From assembly GCF_001552635.1 (NCBI RefSeq), contig NZ_BCRO01000029.1:1-64000 (forward strand): a DNA stretch of 64,000 bases. Direction: 5' to 3'. Shown one piece after another: positions 49,231 through 59,912 of the stretch (the first letter of the stretch is position 1; the number at the start of each line of letters is the position of its first letter). This stretch comes from Actinomadura hibisca NBRC 15177 (GTDB taxonomy: Bacteria > Actinomycetota > Actinomycetes > Streptosporangiales > Streptosporangiaceae). The notes beneath the pieces are model-generated. The model was not told the DNA's origin. It saw nothing but the letters and a program-made list of their open reading frames with translations, and ran no database searches. The position numbers were made by a program, and so were the translations under genes.

Positions 49231-49607
49231 CGACGGCCCGCCGGAACGCGGTGCGCCAGGCCCTGACGGGGTGCGACGGCTTCCGCAGCGCGCAGGACAT
49301 CTACGCCGACCTGCGCGCCGACGGCTCCAAGATCGGACTCACCACGGTGTACCGGGCGCTCCAGGCGCTCAGCGACTCGGGCGAGGTGGACGTGCTGCGC
49401 ACCGCCGACGGCGAGGCGGTCTACCGCGCCTGCCGCTCGGCGGAGCACCACCACCACCTGGTCTGCCGCGACTGCGGCCGCACCATCGAGGTGGGCGGCC
49501 CGGCGGTCGAGAAGTGGGCCGACGCCATCGCCGCCGAGCACGGCTTCGTGGACATCACCCACACCGTCGAGGTCTTCGGCACCTGCGCCGACTGCGCCGC
49601 CCGCTGA
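49227..49607 (+). CDS. zur: Fur-family zinc uptake regulator Zur
   Basis: 126-residue Fur/Zur. It has an N-terminal winged helix (FRSAQDIYADLRADGSKIGLTTVYRALQAL) and a dimerisation domain with HHHHLVCRDCGRTIEV and the second structural Cys pair (GTCADC). It represses Zn import when Zn is sufficient. Being the last gene of the operon it controls, with a Zur box at the operon promoter, it is autoregulated by inference. The ATG overlaps the znuB stop. Confidence 0.95.
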   Translation: MTTARRNAVRQALTGCDGFRSAQDIYADLRADGSKIGLTTVYRALQALSDSGEVDVLRTADGEAVYRACRSAEHHHHLVCRDCGRTIEVGGPAVEKWADAIAAEHGFVDITHTVEVFGTCADCAAR

Positions 49608-49695
49608 CGCCCCGCCCTCCGCTGACGCCCCGCCCCCGCTGACTCGCCGGGTGCCGGTGTCCGGCGCGGGCGCCCGGGTGGGACACAATCGGGGC

Positions 49696-50121
49696 ATGGC
49701 TACGACACGCATCGCCAACGCGCACTGGGAAGGGCCGCTGATGGGCGGCCAGGGCACGGTCTCCCTCGACTCCTCCAAGATCGGCACCTTCGACGTGAAC
49801 TGGCCCTCGCGGGCCGAGGAGGCCAACGGGAAGACCAGCCCGGAGGAGCTGATCGCCGCCGCGCACTCCACCTGCTACTCGATGGCACTGTCGCACGGGC
49901 TGGCCGGGGCGGGCACGCCGCCGGAGAAGGTCGACACCAAGGCGGAGGTGACCTTCCAGCCGGGCGAGGGCATCACCGGCATCAAGCTGGTCGTCCGGGC
50001 CAGCGTGCCGGGCCTGTCGGCGGCCGACTTCGAGAAGGCGGCGCAGAACGCCAAGGAGAACTGCCCGGTCAGCAAGGCGCTGGCGGGCACGAAGATCACG
50101 CTGGACGCCGCGCTCGTCTGA
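49696..50121 (+). CDS. OsmC/Ohr family peroxiredoxin-like protein
   Basis: 141-residue OsmC-like protein acting on organic hydroperoxides. The catalytic Cys pair lies in HSTCYSMALSHGL and KENCPVSKAL, and TSPEELIAAAHSTC is the family signature. It is cytosolic. It is separate from the zinc operon by 88 bp and followed by a strong hairpin. Confidence 0.92.
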   Translation: MATTRIANAHWEGPLMGGQGTVSLDSSKIGTFDVNWPSRAEEANGKTSPEELIAAAHSTCYSMALSHGLAGAGTPPEKVDTKAEVTFQPGEGITGIKLVVRASVPGLSAADFEKAAQNAKENCPVSKALAGTKITLDAALV

Positions 50122-50132
50122 CGCGCGACGAA

Positions 50133-50162
50133 GGAAGGGGGCGGCTCCGGCCGCCCCCTTCC
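50133..50162 (+). terminator. Hairpin after osmC-like gene
   Basis: GGAAGGGGGCGG (50133-50144) and CCGCCCCCTTCC (50151-50162), loop CTCCGG, then GTTCGG. It can also serve the convergent TauD gene. Confidence 0.85.
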
Positions 50163-50197
50163 GTTCGGTACGAACTGATCCGCCCGTCCGGGCGCGT

Positions 50198-51004
50198 TCA
50201 GCGGGCGGTGCCGTGCCGCCCGTCCACCGAGCGCGGCGCGTCCCCGGCCAGCATCACCTGGTGCAGGCGGCGCGGCCGGTCGCCGTAGTCGCGCACGACC
50301 CGGTGCTGGGTGGCGCGCTGGTCCCAGATCGCCACGTCGCCGGCCGTCCAGCGCCAGCGGACGGTGTTCTCCAGCCGGGTCACGTGCTCCTGGAAGAGCC
50401 GCAGCAGCGCCTCGGAGTCCGACTCCTCGCTCAGCCCGGCCACCCGGCGCGCGAACCCGCCCAGCAGCAGCGCCCGCTCCCGGGTCTCGGGGTGCACCCG
50501 CACCAGCGGGTGCTCGGCCTCGTCGACGCCGTCGCCGTGCCGCAGCCACAACCGGTCGGCCAGCTCCCGCAGCTCGACCGGCAGGTCGTCGTAGGCGGCG
50601 GCGGTGTTGGCCCAGACGGTGTCGCCGCCGTGCGCGGGCACCTCCACCGCGCGCGCCACCGAGATCCCGGGCGGGCGGGGCGCCCAGGTGGGGCCCGCGT
50701 GCCAGCCGCCGCCGGGCGCGGGGCCGTCGGCGAGGCCCGTCACGGGCTCGCCCAGCAGCCGCGCGAAGGCGGTCTGGCCGGCGGTGTCCAGATGGTGCTG
50801 GTCGCGGCAGAACAGCACCTTGTGGCGCAGCAGCGCCTCGCGCAGCAGGCCCACGACCGGCGCGCCGAGCACGCCCGACAGGTGGACGCCGTGGACCTCC
50901 GCGCCGACGCGTCCCGCGAGCGGCAGGACCCGCAGGGCGGGGACCCGGCCGGCGCGGGCGGGGCGGACATCCGGGTGGACAGGGTCCAGCACCTGGTACG
51001 TCAT
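50198..51004 (-). CDS. TauD/TfdA-family Fe/2OG enzyme with HxG motif
   Basis: 268-residue TauD-superfamily protein. The fold markers are intact: HLSGVLGAPVVGLLREALLRHKVLFCR, VEVPAHGGDTVWANTAAAYDDLP, WDQRATQHRVVRDYG with metal His234, and Arg245/246 for 2-oxoglutarate. The canonical WHTDxTF ligand motif instead reads GWHAGPTW (His102, Ala103, Gly104), so the carboxylate iron ligand is missing. That change defines Fe/2OG halogenases (HxA/HxG) but also occurs in inactive proteins. ATG 51004 is used; TTG 51031 is upstream. It starts from an AT-rich promoter region (51030-51062). No carrier protein or NRPS gene is adjacent, and no partner identifies a substrate. Confidence 0.85.
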   Translation of the reverse strand: MTYQVLDPVHPDVRPARAGRVPALRVLPLAGRVGAEVHGVHLSGVLGAPVVGLLREALLRHKVLFCRDQHHLDTAGQTAFARLLGEPVTGLADGPAPGGGWHAGPTWAPRPPGISVARAVEVPAHGGDTVWANTAAAYDDLPVELRELADRLWLRHGDGVDEAEHPLVRVHPETRERALLLGGFARRVAGLSEESDSEALLRLFQEHVTRLENTVRWRWTAGDVAIWDQRATQHRVVRDYGDRPRRLHQVMLAGDAPRSVDGRHGTAR

Positions 51005-51109
51005 GGCACGACGGTAGGCGGCCCCGGCCAATTTATCAACTAACCCAGTAGGAAATACATGCTTTGCGGCGGGGGAAGCCGGCCCGGACGCGGGGGTCCG
51101 GGCCGTCCC

Positions 51110-51907
51110 TCAGTTGGCGGGGGCGGGCTCCACCGGGTTGGGGGCCGCGCCGCCGTAGCGGCGGTCGCGGCTGGCGTAGATCTCGCAGGCGTGCCACAGG
51201 TGCCGCCGGTCGAAGTCGGGCCACAGGGTGTCCAGGAACACCATCTCGGCGTACGCCGACTGCCACAGCAGGTAGTTGGAGAAGCGCTGCTCGCCCGACG
51301 AGCGCAGGAACAGGTCCACGTCCGGGATGCCCGGCTCGTCGAGGTAGCGGGCGAACACCTTCTCGGAGATCTTGTCGGGGTTCAGCTTCCCGTCGCGCAC
51401 GTCGCGGGCGATCGCGGCGGCGGCGTCGGTGATCTCGGCGCGGCCCCCGTAGTTCACGCAGAACTGGAGGGTCAGCACGTCGTTGTCGCGGGTCATCTCC
51501 TCGGCCGTCTCCAGCTCGGAGATCACGCTGCGCCACAACTTCGGGCGGCGCCCGGCCCAGCGCACCCGCACGCCCATCGCGTTGAGCTGGTCGCGGCGGC
51601 GGCGGATCACGTCGCGGTTGAAGCCCATCAGGAAGCGCACCTCGTCGGGCGAGCGCTTCCAGTTCTCGGTGGAGAAGGCGTAGGCCGACAGGTTCGGGAC
51701 GCCCAGCTCGATCGCGCCCATGATCACGTCGAAGAGGGAGTCCTCCCCCATCTTGTGCCCCTCGGTGCGCGGCAGCCCGCGCTCCTTGGCCCAGCGCCCG
51801 TTGCCGTCCATGACGATGGCCACGTGCCGCGGCACCAGGTCGGCGGGGATGGCGGGCGGTCGCGCCCCGTCCCGGTGCGGCTCCGGCGGCGAAACGGCCC
51901 TTCTCAC
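51110..51907 (-). CDS. uppS: Isoprenyl transferase / undecaprenyl diphosphate synthase
   Basis: 265-residue cis-prenyltransferase making polyprenyl carriers for peptidoglycan and other wall polymers. It has the catalytic Asp motif [21 protein letters not shown] and [13 protein letters not shown], then [12 protein letters not shown], and C-terminal [27 protein letters not shown] 51907 is selected for GGGAG six bases upstream and the GTGA overlap with recO. The longer upstream frame is recO shadow. It may be one of two prenyltransferases in the genome. Confidence 0.95.
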   Translation of the reverse strand: MRRAVSPPEPHRDGARPPAIPADLVPRHVAIVMDGNGRWAKERGLPRTEGHKMGEDSLFDVIMGAIELGVPNLSAYAFSTENWKRSPDEVRFLMGFNRDVIRRRRDQLNAMGVRVRWAGRRPKLWRSVISELETAEEMTRDNDVLTLQFCVNYGGRAEITDAAAAIARDVRDGKLNPDKISEKVFARYLDEPGIPDVDLFLRSSGEQRFSNYLLWQSAYAEMVFLDTLWPDFDRRHLWHACEIYASRDRRYGGAAPNPVEPAPAN

Positions 51908-52698
51908 ACTGGCTCCCTGTCGTTCTCGGCGTCGTCGTTGTCGGGTGTGTCGTTCCGGGGGGTGTCGGCCTCGCGCTCCACGTGCCGCAACGACCGGATG
52001 CCGTGCTCCAGGTGCCACTGCAGGTAGGCCGCGACGAGGCCGCTGCACTCTATCCGGTGGCGCGGCTCGCTCCCGTCGGCGTGCTCCCAGTCCCCGCGCA
52101 GCAGCGCCAGCATCAGCGCGAAGGTCGGCGGGGCCGGGGTCGCCGCGCCCGGCTGGCGGCAGCGGGCGCACACCGCGCCGCCCGCCGCGATCGCGAAGCC
52201 GCGCAGCTGGCCGCGGTCGCCGCAGCGGCAACACTCGTCCAGCGCCGGGGCCCAGCCCGCGACCGACAACGAGCGCAGCAGGTAGGCGTCCAGCACCAGC
52301 CGGGGTTCGTGGGTGCGCTCCACCAGCGTCCGCAGGCCGCCGAGCAGCAGCAGGAACTGGCGCAGCGCGGGTTCGCCCTCCTCGGCCGTGAGGCGCTCGG
52401 CGGTCTCCAGCATCGCCGAGCCCGCGGTGTACCGGGGATAGTCGCTGACCAGGGGCTCGCCGTAGGGGCGCAACGTCTCGGCCTGCGTGATCAGGTCGAG
52501 CGAGCGGCGCTCGTACAGTTGCAGGTCCACGTGGGTGAACGGCTCCAGCCGCGCGCCGAAGCGCGACTTGGTCTTGCGGACCCCCTTGGCGGCGGCCCGG
52601 ATGCGCCCGGTCCGCCGGGTCAGCACCGTCACGATCCGGTCGGCCTCGCCCAGCTTCTGGGTGCGCAGCACGATGCCTTCGTCGCGGTAGAGGGTCAC
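51904..52698 (-). CDS. recO: DNA repair protein RecO
   Basis: 264-residue RecO, which anneals SSB-coated DNA and loads RecA in RecF-pathway repair. It has an OB domain ([22 protein letters not shown]), a helical domain, and a four-Cys zinc site ([17 protein letters not shown]). GTG 52698 is the family start ([11 protein letters not shown]); an ATG further upstream would add residues not seen in the family. The stop overlaps the uppS start (GTGA). Confidence 0.94.
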   Translation of the reverse strand: MTLYRDEGIVLRTQKLGEADRIVTVLTRRTGRIRAAAKGVRKTKSRFGARLEPFTHVDLQLYERRSLDLITQAETLRPYGEPLVSDYPRYTAGSAMLETAERLTAEEGEPALRQFLLLLGGLRTLVERTHEPRLVLDAYLLRSLSVAGWAPALDECCRCGDRGQLRGFAIAAGGAVCARCRQPGAATPAPPTFALMLALLRGDWEHADGSEPRHRIECSGLVAAYLQWHLEHGIRSLRHVEREADTPRNDTPDNDDAENDREPV

Positions 52699-52847
52699 CC
52701 GTCCATTGTCCCGCACCGGGGGCGGTGCCCGGGAAGCACCGGAACCTGGCGCGATCGTCCACGCCATCACGCACCGTGACCGAAATCGGTCGCGGCAGTG
52801 TGCGCGAAGATGTGGCCCGGATCACAGGAAGCTGGCAGCGTTGAGGC

Positions 52848-53879
52848 ATGAGATGCACCATCGTGCCGCCGCACATGCTGGAGCACGTCGCCCACGACCC
52901 CGCAGCCGACCCCGCGCTGCGCGCCATGGCCCGCCGGTCCCTGGTCCTCAGCGCCGCGCAGCGGGTCGAGCGCCGGGTCGGGCCCGTCGCGCCGAGCCCC
53001 CCGACCGAGGACTTCGTCCCCAAGCGCACCATCAACGACGCCGCGAACCAGGAGACGCTGCCCGGCCGGACCGTGCGCGCCGAGGGCGCCCCCGCCACCG
53101 GTGACCGCGTGGTCGACCAGGCCTACGAGTGGCTGGGCGTCACCTTCGACTTCTTCGAGGCGGCCTACCGCCGCGACTCCATCGACGGCGCGGGCCTGCC
53201 GATGATCTCGACGGTGCACTACGGCCGCGACTACGACAACGCCTTCTGGAACGGCGAGCAGATGGTGTACGGCGACGGCGACGGGGTGCTGTTCACCGCC
53301 TTCACCGGCCCGCTGGACGTCACCGGCCACGAGCTGACCCACGGCGTCACCCAGTACACCGCCGCCCTGGAGTACTTCGGGCAGTCCGGCGCGCTCAACG
53401 AGTCGGCCTCCGACGTGTTCGGCTCGCTGATCAAGCAGTGGCACCTCGGGCAGACCGCCGACCAGGCCGACTGGCTGATCGGCCAGGGGCTGCTCGCCGA
53501 GGGCGTCAACGGCGTCGCGCTGCGCTCGATGAAGGAGCCGGGCACCGCCTACGACGACCCGCGCCTCGGCAAGGACCCGCAGCCCGGCCACATGGACGAC
53601 TACGTGGACACCTACCGCGACAACGGTGGAGTCCACATCAATTCCGGCATCCCGAACCGGGCCTTCCACCTGGCCGCCACGACCCTCGGCGGCAACGCCT
53701 GGGAGAAGGCCGGCCGGGTCTGGTACGACACCCTGACCGGCGGAAAGTTGTCGCCGACGATCGACTTCGCCGGGTTCGCCGCGGCGACGGTCGCCACCGC
53801 CACGGGACTGTACGGCGCGGACGCGGCCGAGACGACGGCGGTGAGGAACGCCTGGACGGGGGTAGGCGTGTCCCTGTGA
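52848..53879 (+). CDS. Thermolysin-like M4 metalloprotease, protealysin type
   Basis: 343-residue M4 protease. It has no signal peptide. The short N-terminal propeptide has [13 protein letters not shown], typical of protealysin-like enzymes whose PPL-like motif is cleaved for activation. Catalytic residues are intact: HELTH (His161, Glu162, His165), Glu185 ([11 protein letters not shown]), and [12 protein letters not shown] (His263). The mature domain includes [22 protein letters not shown]. It binds Zn and Ca. Release may be by lysis or a nonclassical route. Eighteen bp downstream is an emfourin-like inhibitor, so the pair matches the protealysin/emfourin operon of Serratia by architecture. 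Confidence 0.92.
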   Translation: MRCTIVPPHMLEHVAHDPAADPALRAMARRSLVLSAAQRVERRVGPVAPSPPTEDFVPKRTINDAANQETLPGRTVRAEGAPATGDRVVDQAYEWLGVTFDFFEAAYRRDSIDGAGLPMISTVHYGRDYDNAFWNGEQMVYGDGDGVLFTAFTGPLDVTGHELTHGVTQYTAALEYFGQSGALNESASDVFGSLIKQWHLGQTADQADWLIGQGLLAEGVNGVALRSMKEPGTAYDDPRLGKDPQPGHMDDYVDTYRDNGGVHINSGIPNRAFHLAATTLGGNAWEKAGRVWYDTLTGGKLSPTIDFAGFAAATVATATGLYGADAAETTAVRNAWTGVGVSL

Positions 53880-53897
53880 GAACAGGCGGGAGGCGCC

Positions 53898-54152
53898 ATG
53901 AAGGTCACAGTGATCCGCAGCGGGGGCTTCGCGGGCGTGCAGCGACGCGGGGAGTCCGACAGCGGCAAGGACCCGCTGCTGGCCCGGCTGGTGGACCGGG
54001 TGGACCTGACGTCGGTGCCGCCGCCCGGCCGCATCCCCGACCAGTTCCTGTACGACATCGACATCGACGGTGACACCGCCACCGTCGGCGAGGCGCAGCT
54101 GAACGGGCCGCTGCGGGAGCTGGTCCACCACGTGCTGGGCCGCGCCGGCTGA
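53898..54152 (+). CDS. Emfourin-like protease inhibitor
   Basis: 84-residue protein starting MKVTVIRSGGFAGVQRRGES, with DIDIDGDTATV and a C-terminal amphipathic end LRELVHHVLG. It resembles the emfourin family, slow tight-binding inhibitors of protealysin-like M4 enzymes. It follows the protease gene directly. I rely on pattern memory and context; the inhibitory activity is not shown by the sequence alone. Confidence 0.75.
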   Translation: MKVTVIRSGGFAGVQRRGESDSGKDPLLARLVDRVDLTSVPPPGRIPDQFLYDIDIDGDTATVGEAQLNGPLRELVHHVLGRAG

Positions 54153-54184
54153 CGAGCGCGGCGCGGGGGCGGCCGGACCGGCGG

Positions 54185-54216
54185 GGCCGGACGTGCACCG
54201 GGCCGGACGTGCACCG
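54185..54216. repeat. Two 16-bp direct repeats before the leuA terminator
   Basis: GGCCGGACGTGCACCG occurs at 54185-54200 and 54201-54216 without a mismatch, and GGCC of a third unit follows. It lies between the emfourin gene end and the hairpin. Confidence 0.9.
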
Positions 54217-54251
54217 GGCCCCGGCCGTGAGGTCGTCACGGCCGGGGCCCG
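54215..54251. terminator. 16-bp hairpin between emfourin-like gene and leuA
   Basis: CGGGCCCCGGCCGTGA (54215-54230) and TCACGGCCGGGGCCCG (54236-54251), loop GGTCG. It is symmetric, so it may end both convergent transcripts. Confidence 0.88.
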
Positions 54252-54357
54252 AGCGGCGATCACCGATGGGATCACATCGTTGTGATCGGGTCCGGTCTCC
54301 GGGCGCGCCCCCGCGCGGGCCGCGCCCGGAAGGTCATGCGGTGTAGACGTACGGGCG

Positions 54358-56210
<1,853 letters not shown>

Positions 56211-56297
56211 GCGTGTCAAGCTAACAGATCCCATCCGGCTCGCGGAAACCGCGTCCCGCATGGTGAGACGCCGCACCACTCCCCCGTGGTACCGAAC

Positions 56298-56340
56298 GCC
56301 CGCCGGGGCACGGCCGATTCCCGGCCGTGCCCCGGCGGGC
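56298..56340 (-). terminator. 19-bp perfect hairpin after urtE
   Basis: GCCCGCCGGGGCACGGCCG (56298-56316) and CGGCCGTGCCCCGGCGGGC (56322-56340), loop ATTCC. It ends the urt operon before the leuL promoter region. Confidence 0.88.
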
Positions 56341-56413
56341 GACGGGTCGGCGGCGGGCCGCGGCCGCGCCTCCGCGACCCGCCGCTCGCCTGATCCCCTG
56401 CGGACCAGGCGCT

Positions 56414-57124
56414 CTAGACGGCCAGTAGCCGCTTGACCTCCTCGTCGCGCAGGTCGGCGGCGGTGCCCGAGCGGCGCACCACCCCGCCCTCGATGATCAC
56501 GAAGCCGTCCGCCAGCCGCAGCGCCAGCTCCAGGTACTGCTCGACCAGCAGGACCGCCAGGCCCCGCTCCCGGTGCAGCCGCTCGATCGCGGCCTCGATC
56601 TCGGCGACGATCGAGGGCTGCACGCCCTCGGTCGGCTCGTCCAGGATCAACATCCGGGGCCGGGTCACCAGCGCCCGCGCGATGGCGAGCTGCTGCTGCT
56701 GGCCGCCGGACAGGAAGCCCGCCTTGCGGCCCAGCAGCTCGGTCAGCCGGGGGAAGACCTCCAGCGCCTCGTCCACGGCCGTGCGGTCGCGGTGCCGGGT
56801 CGCCTCCAGCGTGACCTGGAGGTTCTCGGCGACGGTGAGCTGCGGGAAGGTCTCGTGCCCCTGGGGGACGTAGCCCATGCCGCGCCGCACGCGCTCGTGG
56901 GTGGGCAGGCCGGTGACGTCCTCGCCGTCGAAGGTGACGGTCCCGGCGGTCGGGGCGAGCACCCCCATGACGGCGTTCAGCAGCGTGGTCTTGCCGACCC
57001 CGTTGCGGCCCATCACGCACATCAGCCCGCCGGGCTCGACGGCGACGTCCACGCCGAACAGGACCCGGGCGCGCCCGTAGGCGGCCTCCAGCCCCTCGAC
57101 CTTCAGCAGCGGCTCGGCGGTCAC
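56414..57124 (-). CDS. urtE: Urea ABC transporter ATPase UrtE
   Basis: 236-residue ATPase of the HAAT family urea importer. It has Walker A GRNGVGKTTL, the Q-loop MGYVPQGHETFPQLTV, the signature LSGGQQQQLAIARAL, and Walker B LILDEPTEGVQPSIV. The QQQQ and EGVQPSIV are characteristic of UrtE. GTG 57124 overlaps the urtD stop. It pairs with UrtD on the UrtBC permease. Confidence 0.95.
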   Translation of the reverse strand: MTAEPLLKVEGLEAAYGRARVLFGVDVAVEPGGLMCVMGRNGVGKTTLLNAVMGVLAPTAGTVTFDGEDVTGLPTHERVRRGMGYVPQGHETFPQLTVAENLQVTLEATRHRDRTAVDEALEVFPRLTELLGRKAGFLSGGQQQQLAIARALVTRPRMLILDEPTEGVQPSIVAEIEAAIERLHRERGLAVLLVEQYLELALRLADGFVIIEGGVVRRSGTAADLRDEEVKRLLAV

Positions 57125-57873
57125 GCCGCCTCCTCTCGGGTGCGGCCCAGGTAGACCTCCTGGACGCGCGGGTCGGACTGGACGGCGGCCACGTCGCCCT
57201 CCACCAGCACCCGGCCCTCGTGCAGCACGGTCACCTGGGAGGCGTAGCGGCGCAGGAACTCCATGTCGTGCTCGACCACGATCACCGTGTGGTCCCGGGC
57301 GATCTCGGTGAGCAGCTCGCCGGTGCGCTCGCGCTCGTCGCCGCTCATCCCGGCGACCGGCTCGTCCAGCAGCAGCAGGCGGGGCCGCTGGGCGACGAGC
57401 ATCCCGATCTCCAGCCACTGGCGCTGGCCGTGCGAGAGCACCCCGGCGGGGCGGTCGGCCAGGTCGCCGAGGCCGATGGTGTCCAGCGCGGCGGCGACCT
57501 CGTCGGACACCCCGCGCCGCTGCCGCAGCAGGGTCGGCAGCGGGCGGCGGAACCCGGCGGCGAGGTCGAGGTTCTCCACCACCGTCAGCTCCTCGAACAC
57601 CACCGAGGTCTGGAAGGTGCGGCCGATGCCCAGCCGGACGATCTTGTGCTCGGGGCGGCCGGCCAGCTCGGTCCCGGCGAACCGCACGGTCCCGGCGGCG
57701 GGCCGGGTCAGCCCGGTGATCACGTCGATCAGCGTGGTCTTGCCCGCGCCGTTCGGGCCGATCAGGAAGCGCAGCTCCCCGGCCGCGACCGTCAGGTCCA
57801 CTCCGCCGAGGGCCTTGAAGCCGTCGAAGACGACCTCCAGCCCGCGGATCTCCAGCAGGGACTGCTCGCTCAT
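57121..57873 (-). CDS. urtD: Urea ABC transporter ATPase UrtD
   Basis: 250-residue ATPase with Walker A GPNGAGKTTL, the LivG-like GIGRTFQTSVVFEELTV, the UrtD-type signature LSHGQRQWLEIGMLVAQ, and Walker B LLLDEPVAGMSGDER. It overlaps urtC by ATGA and urtE by GTGA. Confidence 0.95.
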   Translation of the reverse strand: MSEQSLLEIRGLEVVFDGFKALGGVDLTVAAGELRFLIGPNGAGKTTLIDVITGLTRPAAGTVRFAGTELAGRPEHKIVRLGIGRTFQTSVVFEELTVVENLDLAAGFRRPLPTLLRQRRGVSDEVAAALDTIGLGDLADRPAGVLSHGQRQWLEIGMLVAQRPRLLLLDEPVAGMSGDERERTGELLTEIARDHTVIVVEHDMEFLRRYASQVTVLHEGRVLVEGDVAAVQSDPRVQEVYLGRTREEAA

Positions 57874-58949
57874 GCCGCCACCTCCTGCGGTGCCGTCGGG
57901 GCGGGGGCCGGGACGCCGCGCCGCCGGGCGAGGGCGTCGCGGGCCTGCTCGTACAGGCCGACCGCGCCCTTGGGGGCCAGGGTCATGACCAGGATGAACA
58001 GCGCGCCCTCCAGGTACAGCCAGCCGCCCGCCCACTGCTCGCTGAAGGAGGTCTTGGCGTAGTTCATGACGACCGCGCCGAGCACGGCCCCGGCCAGCGC
58101 GTACCGGCCGCCGACCGCGACCGCCACCACCAGCTCCAGGGACGGCACCACGCCCAGCAGCGACGGCGAGATGATGCCGACCACCGGGACGAACAGCGCC
58201 CCGGCGAGGCCCGCCATGGCCGCGGAGATCGCGAACGTGACCGTCTTGACCGTGGCGGGGTTGTAGCCGAGGAACCGCACCCGGTCCTCGCCGTCGCGCA
58301 CCGCCACCAGCAGCCGCCCGAAGCGGCTCTTCACGAGCTGTCGCGCGCCCAGGTACAACACGCCCAGCACGATGGCGGTGACGAAGTACAGGGTGCGCTG
58401 GGTGCCCTCGGCCTCGGGGTCGCGGCCGAACACGTCGTAGAAGTTGGTCAGGCCGTTGGTGCCGCCGGTGAGGCCCTGCTGCCCCACCAGCAGGATCACG
58501 AAGGCGGCGGCGAGGGCCTGGGTGAGGATGGCGAAGTAGGCCCCGCGCACCCGCTGCCGGAACACCAGCACGCCCAGCACGACCGCGATCGCGACGGAGA
58601 CGGCGACCACGGCGGCCAGCGCGATCCCGACGTTGCCGAACGGCTTCCACAGCGCGGGCAGGTGCTCCACGCCGCTCCAGACCATGAAGTCGGGCAGGTC
58701 GCCGCCCGCGTCGTGCAGTTTCAGGTACATGGCCATGGCGTAGCCGCCGAGGCCGAAGAACACGCCCTGCCCGAGGGTCAGCATGCCGCCCTGGCCCCAG
58801 GCGAGGCCGATGCCGAGCGCGGCGATGGCGAAGCACAGGTACTTGGCCAGCTCGTCGAGCCGGAAGGCGGGCAGCGCCAGCGGCGCGACCACCAGCAGGA
58901 GCAGGGAGATGGAGGCGAAGAGCGCGTAGCCGCGGAGTCTGTCGCTCAT
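57870..58949 (-). CDS. urtC: Urea ABC transporter permease UrtC
   Basis: 359-residue LivM-type permease with about ten membrane segments (GYALFASISLLLLVVAPLAL; AIALAAVVAVSVAIAVVLGV; GARQLVKSRFGRLLVAVRDGEDRVRFLGYNP). The RFGRLLVAVRDGEDRVRFLGY motif is the coupling loop. The ATG overlaps the urtB stop. It works with UrtB as the membrane channel. Confidence 0.94.
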   Translation of the reverse strand: MSDRLRGYALFASISLLLLVVAPLALPAFRLDELAKYLCFAIAALGIGLAWGQGGMLTLGQGVFFGLGGYAMAMYLKLHDAGGDLPDFMVWSGVEHLPALWKPFGNVGIALAAVVAVSVAIAVVLGVLVFRQRVRGAYFAILTQALAAAFVILLVGQQGLTGGTNGLTNFYDVFGRDPEAEGTQRTLYFVTAIVLGVLYLGARQLVKSRFGRLLVAVRDGEDRVRFLGYNPATVKTVTFAISAAMAGLAGALFVPVVGIISPSLLGVVPSLELVVAVAVGGRYALAGAVLGAVVMNYAKTSFSEQWAGGWLYLEGALFILVMTLAPKGAVGLYEQARDALARRRGVPAPAPTAPQEVAA

Positions 58950-59824
58950 GTCAGCGCCCTCGACCGGAGCACGAACAGGCCCTGCGGGCGGACCTGGAGG
59001 AAGCCGATGACCACCGCGAAGACGATCACCTTGGCGAGGCTGGCGTCGGTCCAGAACTCGGCGAAGGAGTTCAGCATGCCGAGCGCGACGGCGGCGATCA
59101 CCGCGCCGCGCAGCTGGCCGAGCCCGCCCGCCACCACGACCAGGAACGCGTCCACGATGTAGTAGGTGCCGAGCGAGGGCCCCACCGGGCCGATCAGGGT
59201 GAGCGCGACCCCGGCGACGCCCGCCAGGCCCGAGCCGATGAAGAAGGTGAGCTGGTCCACCCGGCCGGTCGCCACGCCGCTGACGGCGGCCAGCTCGCGG
59301 TTCTGCACGACCGCGCGCATCCGGCGGCCCTGCCGGGAGCGGTCCAGGTAGAGCCAGACGCCCGCCACGCAGGCCAGCGCCAGGGCCATGATGAACAGCC
59401 GGGCGTAGGGCAGCGCCCCGCCCAGCACCTCGACCCGGCCGGTCAGCCAGGACGGCGCGACCACCTGCACGTTGGGCGCGCCGAAGATGTCGCGCGCGGC
59501 CTGCTGGAGGACGAGGCTGACGCCCCAGGTGAGCAGCAGGGTGTCCAGCGGGCGGCCGTAGAAGTGCCGGATCGCGGTGCGCTCCAGCACCCAGCCGAGC
59601 GCCCCGGCGACGGCGAAGGCGACCGGCAGGGCCACCAGCACCGCCTGCGAGCCCGCCCAGTCCTGGAGCAGGTAGGCGGTGTAGGCCCCGGCCATGATGA
59701 ACTCGCCGTGCGCCATGTTGATGACGCCCATCTGGCCGAAGGTGAAGGTGAGGCCGAGGGCGATCAGCAGCAGCACCGCGCCGATGCTGAGCCCGATCGG
59801 TAGTTGGTTGAGCAGTGTCGTCAT
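58946..59824 (-). CDS. urtB: Urea ABC transporter permease UrtB
   Basis: 292-residue LivH-type permease. It has LPIGLSIGAVLLLIALGLTFTFGQMGVINMAHGEFIMAGAY at the N-terminus, a central GRRMRAVVQNRELAAVSGVATGRVDQLTFFIGSGLAGVAG coupling loop, and ends FVLRSRALT. The ATG is at 59824, with AAGGAGG ten bases upstream. The stop overlaps urtC. Confidence 0.94.
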   Translation of the reverse strand: MTTLLNQLPIGLSIGAVLLLIALGLTFTFGQMGVINMAHGEFIMAGAYTAYLLQDWAGSQAVLVALPVAFAVAGALGWVLERTAIRHFYGRPLDTLLLTWGVSLVLQQAARDIFGAPNVQVVAPSWLTGRVEVLGGALPYARLFIMALALACVAGVWLYLDRSRQGRRMRAVVQNRELAAVSGVATGRVDQLTFFIGSGLAGVAGVALTLIGPVGPSLGTYYIVDAFLVVVAGGLGQLRGAVIAAVALGMLNSFAEFWTDASLAKVIVFAVVIGFLQVRPQGLFVLRSRALT

Positions 59825-59912
59825 GAGATGCCGCCTCCTTGAGCGCACCGTGGGTCCTGTGGCCGTGGGAAGCGGCGCCCCGCGCCGTTGCGGCGCGCCG
59901 CGGTCCGGCGCG

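Noticed and set aside
54153..54357. Mobile element remnant suggested by direct repeats before the leuA terminator
   Set aside because: Only two 16-bp repeats and a terminator hairpin are present, with no transposase or terminal inverted repeats.
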